From Spisula solida (lineage: Eukaryota; Mollusca; Bivalvia; Venerida; Mactridae), in the NCBI GenBank assembly GCA_947247005.1, contig OX365944.1:9808501-9872500 (forward strand): a DNA stretch of 64,000 nucleotides. Direction: 5' to 3'. Both the position numbers and the translations under genes were made by a program. The stretch's first letter is position 1. The number at the start of each line of letters is the position of its first letter. Positions 59,090-64,000 of the stretch are shown here, piece by piece. The notes beneath the pieces are model-generated. The model saw nothing but the letters and a program-made list of their open reading frames with translations, was not told the DNA's origin and ran no database searches.

Positions 59090-60125
59090 GCATAATAATG
59101 TAACAGTAACTCAGTATGCCCACTGGAATTTTAAAAAGTGGGTATCTGTACCCACTAGTTTTGGAAAAAGTGGGTACAGGCCTAAGAAAGTGAGTACCGT
59201 AATTTTTGTATGTGGAAAGGGAGGTAAATCGTATCTGATTTGTGAACGTATTTTCGGACTGGATACCGGTTTTAAACATTCTTAAAAAATGGCTGCCAAT
59301 TTGCGCGATGTTTCCAAAATGTTTTATCCTAAATTAATGATAACACCCGCAATATTGTTTCAGTTTACTGTCGCACTTGTAGTAATATGCTGTTATGACA
59401 AAATGACGACCTCGTTCACTTGATTGATTAGTAGAAATAGTGCCTCGGCACTTGGAAATGCCACATGATACAAATGAGTCTAGATTGTCTCGATGTTTGA
59501 CGCAGGTTGTTTAAGATTAAAAAGCAAGCGTTTATCGGTTTTAGGTCACTGTCTGCTAAAAGTTTTGCCGAGATTGTGTATTAGTCGGCACCAACAAAAT
59601 GCGTAACGGCACTCGCGGACATTGAAAAAGTTGCGCGGACATCGTGTTTGCTGCCTGAAAAATGCAGGATTCTGCGTGACTGGGCATACTGTAACTTAAT
59701 CATTGAAATGAACTTTATCAGGTAAAGACCGAGTTTGTGTTGTAGGTGCATTTTTCTAGCTCGCTGCGTTCCACAATAACTTTCTCAATATCAATTATCA
59801 TCAAGTAGACAAGTAGAGAATGACTTTGTGTGACATGCTGCTCAGAATATCAACGCATTTCACCTCGCTCACACAATAACTTTATCAGTGAATATGCCAC
59901 GTAGACAACAAGTTTGTGTGATACGCTGCTCAGATAGAAATGCAATCTTCATAGATTCTTTTTATCACATTACTAAAGTTAAGTAATCAGGCCAAAACAA
60001 CATCAGAAATAACATATTTAAGTCACAAAGTTACGTTTTGGCGCCTAAAAGCTGGTCACGACACACATGTGTTATCACACACTGAGAACATTGTTCCATA
60101 ATTGTAAGTGCAAACAAGACTGCGT
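59090..60125. other. No gene seen
   Basis: No recognised coding region. Around 59760-59900 two similar stretches (CACAATAACTTT ... GTAGACAAGTAG) suggest an old local duplication. Confidence 0.4.
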
Positions 60126-60300
60126 TCAATAAACGCTTATGCCCCCCTGGAAGCCATGTCCATAAAAATCTGAGCAGTGGTTCTTGAGAAATAGCCCGGA
60201 CAAGAATTTAGTATATAGTTATAGTGCGATCTTCCAAGGGGCATAACAGTGTGAATAATCAGCGACCCGGAAAGTGCCAATGATATGCGCATCTCCACTT

Positions 60301-61620
60301 GCAGGCTTTCCATCAGCATCTTTGAAAAAACTAGGAGAAAACTAGGAAAATTATTTACAAAAAACTAGGAAATTTTAGGAAGGTTGAGCCAAAAACTAGG
60401 AGTTTTCCCTACCTGATTAACGCAGTAACCGTACACATTTTATATTATTACCTAGCACTCTATATAACGAGTAATTCGTTATTTTTGACTGTTTCATGTC
60501 TTAATATTTATTTTTAGATTCAGGTATGAAACAGTTCATTGCCAGGAGGGCAACAGTTTTGACTGTTACACCCCTGGATGAACTGTTACCTGCGCACTAC
60601 GATGCGCAATATAAATTCCTGCAAAAACACCCTGCTAGATATATAGCGTATTTTTAATATAACTATTGAACAATGTTTTGTCGCTTTTTGCTTTATTACA
60701 TGCCGATTTTATTTGTTTGATAATAAAATCATGGGGATAATGACAGTCTTGAATTTATAACAAAAAATATCCGCAATTAGTATGACAAAATGTCTTAGAA
60801 ATATCCTTTTTGTTTGTTGTATAAGTAGAACTTTACTGTAGTTATATAGAGTACATGTATTAGGTAATTAAACAGTTATTTCATGTCTGTTTTGGGTAAT
60901 CAGTCAAAACTATTGTCCCTCGGTATCTGGGAAGACATTTTGAACTGTTGCCCTCGGCCTATCGGCCTCGTGCAACAGTTCAAAAGTCTTCCTCGATACC
61001 TCGGGACAATAGTTTTGACTGTTAACCAAACATACATGAAATAAGTGTATACTACAGACTGTTAAGCTGTCAATAGTACAGTCATCATAGAGCATAGTCC
61101 AACCTTCAGTTATCACCTGAGAAGGCTAGACTCTGCACCAGTTAGTGACACCATATCACACAAACAATACCAAATACTGTCAGCTTAACACCCCATAGCC
61201 ATAACCAGGATTTTTTATTTGAAATAAAACTTATTGTGCGAGCGAAGCGATCCAGAAACTGCAACACAAACCTTTTCTCTACTTGATATTATTCAGCATG
61301 GACTATAGATATCATTTGTTTCTGTATTCACTGGTTCTTCACTTGATACTATTTATCATGCTTGTTTATCTAAACATAATGATATTCACTAGTTATTTTG
61401 CGAGTGAAGCGGGCTTAAAAATAATTGACATGCACCCTGAAGGTCTTATTCTGAAAGAAAATCTCCAAACCAGTTTCATCTTCTCCATAAATTGCCAAAT
61501 TTATGAAAAACTAGGAATACTAGGAGGTTTTAGACAAAACAAGGAAAAACTAGGAGGGCATTCAAAAAACTAGGAAAAAGTAGGAAAACTAGGAAAAACT
61601 ATGAACGCTGGAAAGCCTGC
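60301..61620. mobile_element. 1.3 kb non-autonomous DNA transposon, 12-bp inverted ends, ACTT target duplication
   Basis: Ends GCAGGCTTTCCA and TGGAAAGCCTGC are perfect inverted repeats, flanked by ACTT at 60297-60300 and 61621-61624. Both subterminal regions carry many AAAAACTAGGA units in the same direction. The uninterrupted site CTCCACTTTGTAGTGAAGCT is preserved in the neighbouring unit (about 61789), against CTCCACTT...ACTTGGTAGTGAAGCT here. No transposase was seen. A foldback (60877-61044) is nested inside. Confidence 0.9.
60877..61044. mobile_element. Near-perfect 168-bp foldback nested in the 1.3 kb element
   Basis: Arms of about 75 bp: TTATTTCATGT, AGTCAAAACTATTGTCCC, AACTGTTGCCC on the left, and their complements on the right, meeting at GGCCTATCGGCC. 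A related short motif (GGCAACAGTTTTGACTGTTA) occurs at about 60548. Confidence 0.88.
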
Positions 61621-61986
61621 ACTTGGTAGTGAAGCTATCCATGAAGTAATTAGTTTTGTTAAAATCTGAGCAGTCGTTCTTGAGAAATAGCCTGGACAAG
61701 AATTTAGTAGTGCGATCTTCCAAGGGGCATAACTGTGTGAATAATCAGCGAACCGGAAAGTGCCTAAGATATGCGCATCTCCACTTTGTAGTGAAGCTAT
61801 CTATGAAGTTTTGTTAAAATCTGAGCAGAGGTTCTTGAGAAATAGCCCAGACAAGAATTATGATAGTTCTCATGATATAACGTGATTATACGCTATTCTG
61901 GGACACCCCACGTACAATAGTTTTGTACCGAGCCCTCGAACTTGTGTGCAAGTTCAGTAAAAATCATTAATAAAACTGCAAATTAC

Positions 61987-62148
61987 CAATGATAGCTGTT
62001 CTTTCTGCAGCAGGGATTCTTGGTTGAACATTTGTTCATGGAGCAGAGCACAAGTTGCCATACGTAAACAGCATCCAAAAATGTCATGATGGCGTTTTTC
62101 AGTCTCACCTGGTGGCAGTGCTGTATCTATTAAAGCTTGAACGATGTG
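61987..62148 (-). CDS. Orphan internal exon of an unrecognised gene
   Basis: A 162-nt phase 0-0 exon on the minus strand, between GGTTCTTGCAG and GTAATT. It encodes 54 residues including HIVQALIDTALPPGETEKRH, CCLRMATCALLHEQMFNQES and KEQLSL, an alpha-helical pattern like a piece of a HEAT- or ARM-type repeat protein. I cannot name the family. No partner exon was recognised in the window; the others may lie beyond 64 kb or be short. Confidence 0.5.
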
Positions 62149-62521
62149 CTGCAAGAACCGGAGGAAATAATTAGAAAAAATGTACAAGCATATATCATAA
62201 CAATAGCTGGCATTGTATTTGTAAGGGACATATGCCCCGAAGTGTGATGTTGATAGTATAAGCAAGTACTGATGCAAAATGAAACCACTAATTAGTAAAA
62301 TTCCTATTTGTCATGCACAAAACACTTTTCTAGGAGTAGGATAAAGAATTAAAAGTTGACAAACATTCAAATGGGTCAAGTCTTAGTTAAACTTAAATTG
62401 CAGCTGCTATTTTCAAAAGCTGAATCTGTATCTATCAAATTTTCCTGCAGAATTATGCCACAGTACCATTCAAAATACAGGTATGTTATCAACATTATCC
62501 TTGTCTAACGGCGTCTATTTT

Positions 62522-63795
62522 AACAAGAGGGCCCAAAGGGCCCTAGGTCGCTCACCTGTCGAACTTGACCTAGATTTTGTTGAGAAGATCATTGTGACCA
62601 AGTTTTATACAGATTAGGCCAATATTGTAACCTCTAGTGATTACACAAGGGTTTTCTATGATTTGACCTTATGACCTAGTTTTTGACCCCAGATAAACCA
62701 ATATCAAACTTGACCTAGATTTTGTTGAGATCATCATTGTGACCAAGTTTCGTAAAGATCAGGCCAAATATGTGACCTCTAGTGACTACACAAGGTTTTT
62801 CTATTATTTGACCTTGTGACCTAGTTTTTGACCCCAGATGACCCATTATCGAACTTGACCTAGATTTTATTGGGATGATCATTGTGACAGAGTTTCATTA
62901 AGATAAGACCAAAATGGTGACCTCTAGTGACAACACAATATTTTTCTATGGTTTGACCTTGTGACCTAGTTTTTGACCTCAGATGACCCATTATCGAACT
63001 TGGCCTAGATTTTATTGGGATGATCATTGTGACAGAGTTTCATAAAGATTAGACCAAAATTGTGACCTCTAATGACAAAACAAGGTTTTTCTATGATTTG
63101 ACCTTGTGACCTAGTTTTTGACCTCGGATGACCCAATATCGAACTTGACCTAGATTTTGTTAGGATGATCATTGTGACCAAGTTTCAAAAAGAATAAGTC
63201 AAAATTTCGACCTCTAGTGACTACACAAGGTTTTTCTATGATTTGACCTTGTGACCTAGTTTTTGACCTCGGATGACCACATATCGAACTTGACCTAGAT
63301 TTTGTGGAGATGATCATTGTGAGCAAGTTTCATAACAATTAAGTCAAAATTGTAACCTCTAGTGACTACACAAGGTTTTTCTATGATTTGACCTTGTGAC
63401 CTAGTTTTTGACCCCGGATGACCCAATATCGAACTTGACCTAGATTTTGTTAGGATGATCATTGTGACCAAGTTTCATAAAGATTAAGTCAAAATTGTGA
63501 CCTCTAGTGACTACACAAGGTTTTTCTATTATTTGACCTAGTGACCTAGTTTTTGACCCCAGATGCCCCAATATCGAACTTGGCCTAGATTTTGTTAAGA
63601 TGATCATTGTGACCAAGTTTCATAAAGATTAGGCTAAAATTGTGACCTCTAGTGTCTACACAAGCCAATTGTTGACGGACGGACGGACGACGGACGGACG
63701 GACGGACGGACGGACAGACGGACGGACGACGGACGACGGACGAAGAGTGATCACAAAAGCTCACTCTGTCACTTTGTGACAGGTGAGCTAAAAAG
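62522..63795 (+). mobile_element. Pearl-type element, 1.27 kb, about eight core repeats, (GGAC)n and terminal hairpin
   Basis: Starts AACAAGAGGGCCCAAAGGGC, CCTAGGTCGCTCACCTGTC. About eight core units of 130-140 bp follow (CGAACTTGACCTAGATTTTG, GATCATTGTGACCAAGTTTC, GTGACCTCTAGTGACTACAC, GACCTAGTTTTTGACC). Then comes a (GGAC/GGACGAC)n microsatellite at 63674-63742 and a hairpin ending GTGACAGGTGAGCT. The left GCTCACCTGTC is the complement of the right GACAGGTGAGC. This fits the pearl family described in bivalves, regarded by some as Helitron/Helentron-related; the family name is from memory. Confidence 0.88.
63758..63789 (+). other. Terminal hairpin of the pearl-type element
   Basis: AGCTCAC-T-CTGTCAC-TTT-GTGACAG-GTGAGCT: a 14-bp stem with one bulged T and a 3-nt loop, close to the 3' end of the element, as expected for Helitron-like termini. 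Confidence 0.88.
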
Positions 63796-64000
63796 GGATT
63801 GTCTCTTCAATCCCTTTTATAGGCACTGTTTTGCCCTTTTTTAAGGTACAAATGGTGATGATTTTTCAATATTCACACGTAAGAAAGAACAAAACACAGT
63901 GTTTTTAGTTCATATAAAGCTAATTTTATTCAACATTTCATGCAAATAAGGATTGAAATTGTTATGCCGGCATAACATTTTTGATCAAAAAAGATTTTCT
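63796..64000. other. Window edge, no feature seen
   Basis: Sequence after the pearl-type element; too short to judge. Confidence 0.4.

Larger units (their letters stand above)
60130..61870. repeat. Tandemly duplicated repeat interrupted by a 1.3 kb insertion
   Basis: The unit AAATCTGAGCAGTGGTTCTT, GAGAAATAGCCCGGACAAGAA, TGCGATCTTCCAAGGGGCAT, ATGCGCATCTCCACTT is found at 60167-60300 and 61661-61794, with a third start at 61809. The first copy is split by the element at 60301-61620; its right half resumes at 61621. Confidence 0.85.

Noticed and set aside
60137..60319. 60-residue minus-strand frame
   Set aside because: It lies in a dispersed repeat copy that recurs at 61.66 kb; not conserved as a frame there.

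Overview
The window looks like nuclear DNA of a bivalve mollusc. It is AT-rich and gene-poor, its genes are broken by GT-AG introns, and it is packed with small non-autonomous transposons, foldback elements, tRNA-derived SINEs, a decayed LINE, pearl-type elements (about 130-150 bp core repeats ending in an ACGG microsatellite and a hairpin) and many minisatellites. No prokaryotic, viral or organellar gene was seen. The species assignment is inference from repeat types and protein families.

Layout. 1-3.8 kb: no gene; a CA-rich tract and a MITE. 3.9-22.15 kb (+): one ten-exon gene that reads in frame through every junction to a 696-residue protein. It has an N-terminal region I do not recognise, a farnesoic-acid-methyltransferase-type domain (Methyltransf_FA), a probable winged-helix segment and a C-terminal MTA/SAH-nucleosidase / nucleoside-phosphorylase domain. 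Its sixth intron carries 34 exact-period copies (55 bp) of the end of exon 6 together with its splice donor, followed by a SINE. 22.3-33.2 kb: no convincing gene; foldbacks, a degenerate minisatellite and pearl fragments. 33.2-34.5 kb (+): the large last exon of a gene for a SAM-domain protein resembling the tail of GAREM-type adaptors. 36.6-44.75 kb (-): a complete five-exon METTL27-like methyltransferase (234 residues); its first intron holds a 34-bp minisatellite, a 0.5 kb CGTCTC-rich tract and a triplicated MITE. 45.3-46.2 kb (+): remnant of a Crypton/DUF3504-type tyrosine recombinase gene. 46.2-64 kb: mostly mobile DNA, with two possible minus-strand coding exons (53.4 and 62.0 kb), a decayed L2-like LINE, an 0.8 kb sequence built from short motifs in both orientations, and a 1.3 kb element whose insertion can be read from its target duplication and from an uninterrupted neighbouring copy of the target.

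The genes do not form an obvious pathway. The most interesting coding locus is the Methyltransf_FA / winged-helix / nucleosidase protein. Nucleosidase domains of this superfamily act as immune effectors in bacteria and occur in fungal NLR-like proteins, so a defence or nucleotide-signalling role is a reasonable but untested inference. The most interesting DNA structure is the splice-donor minisatellite inside that gene.
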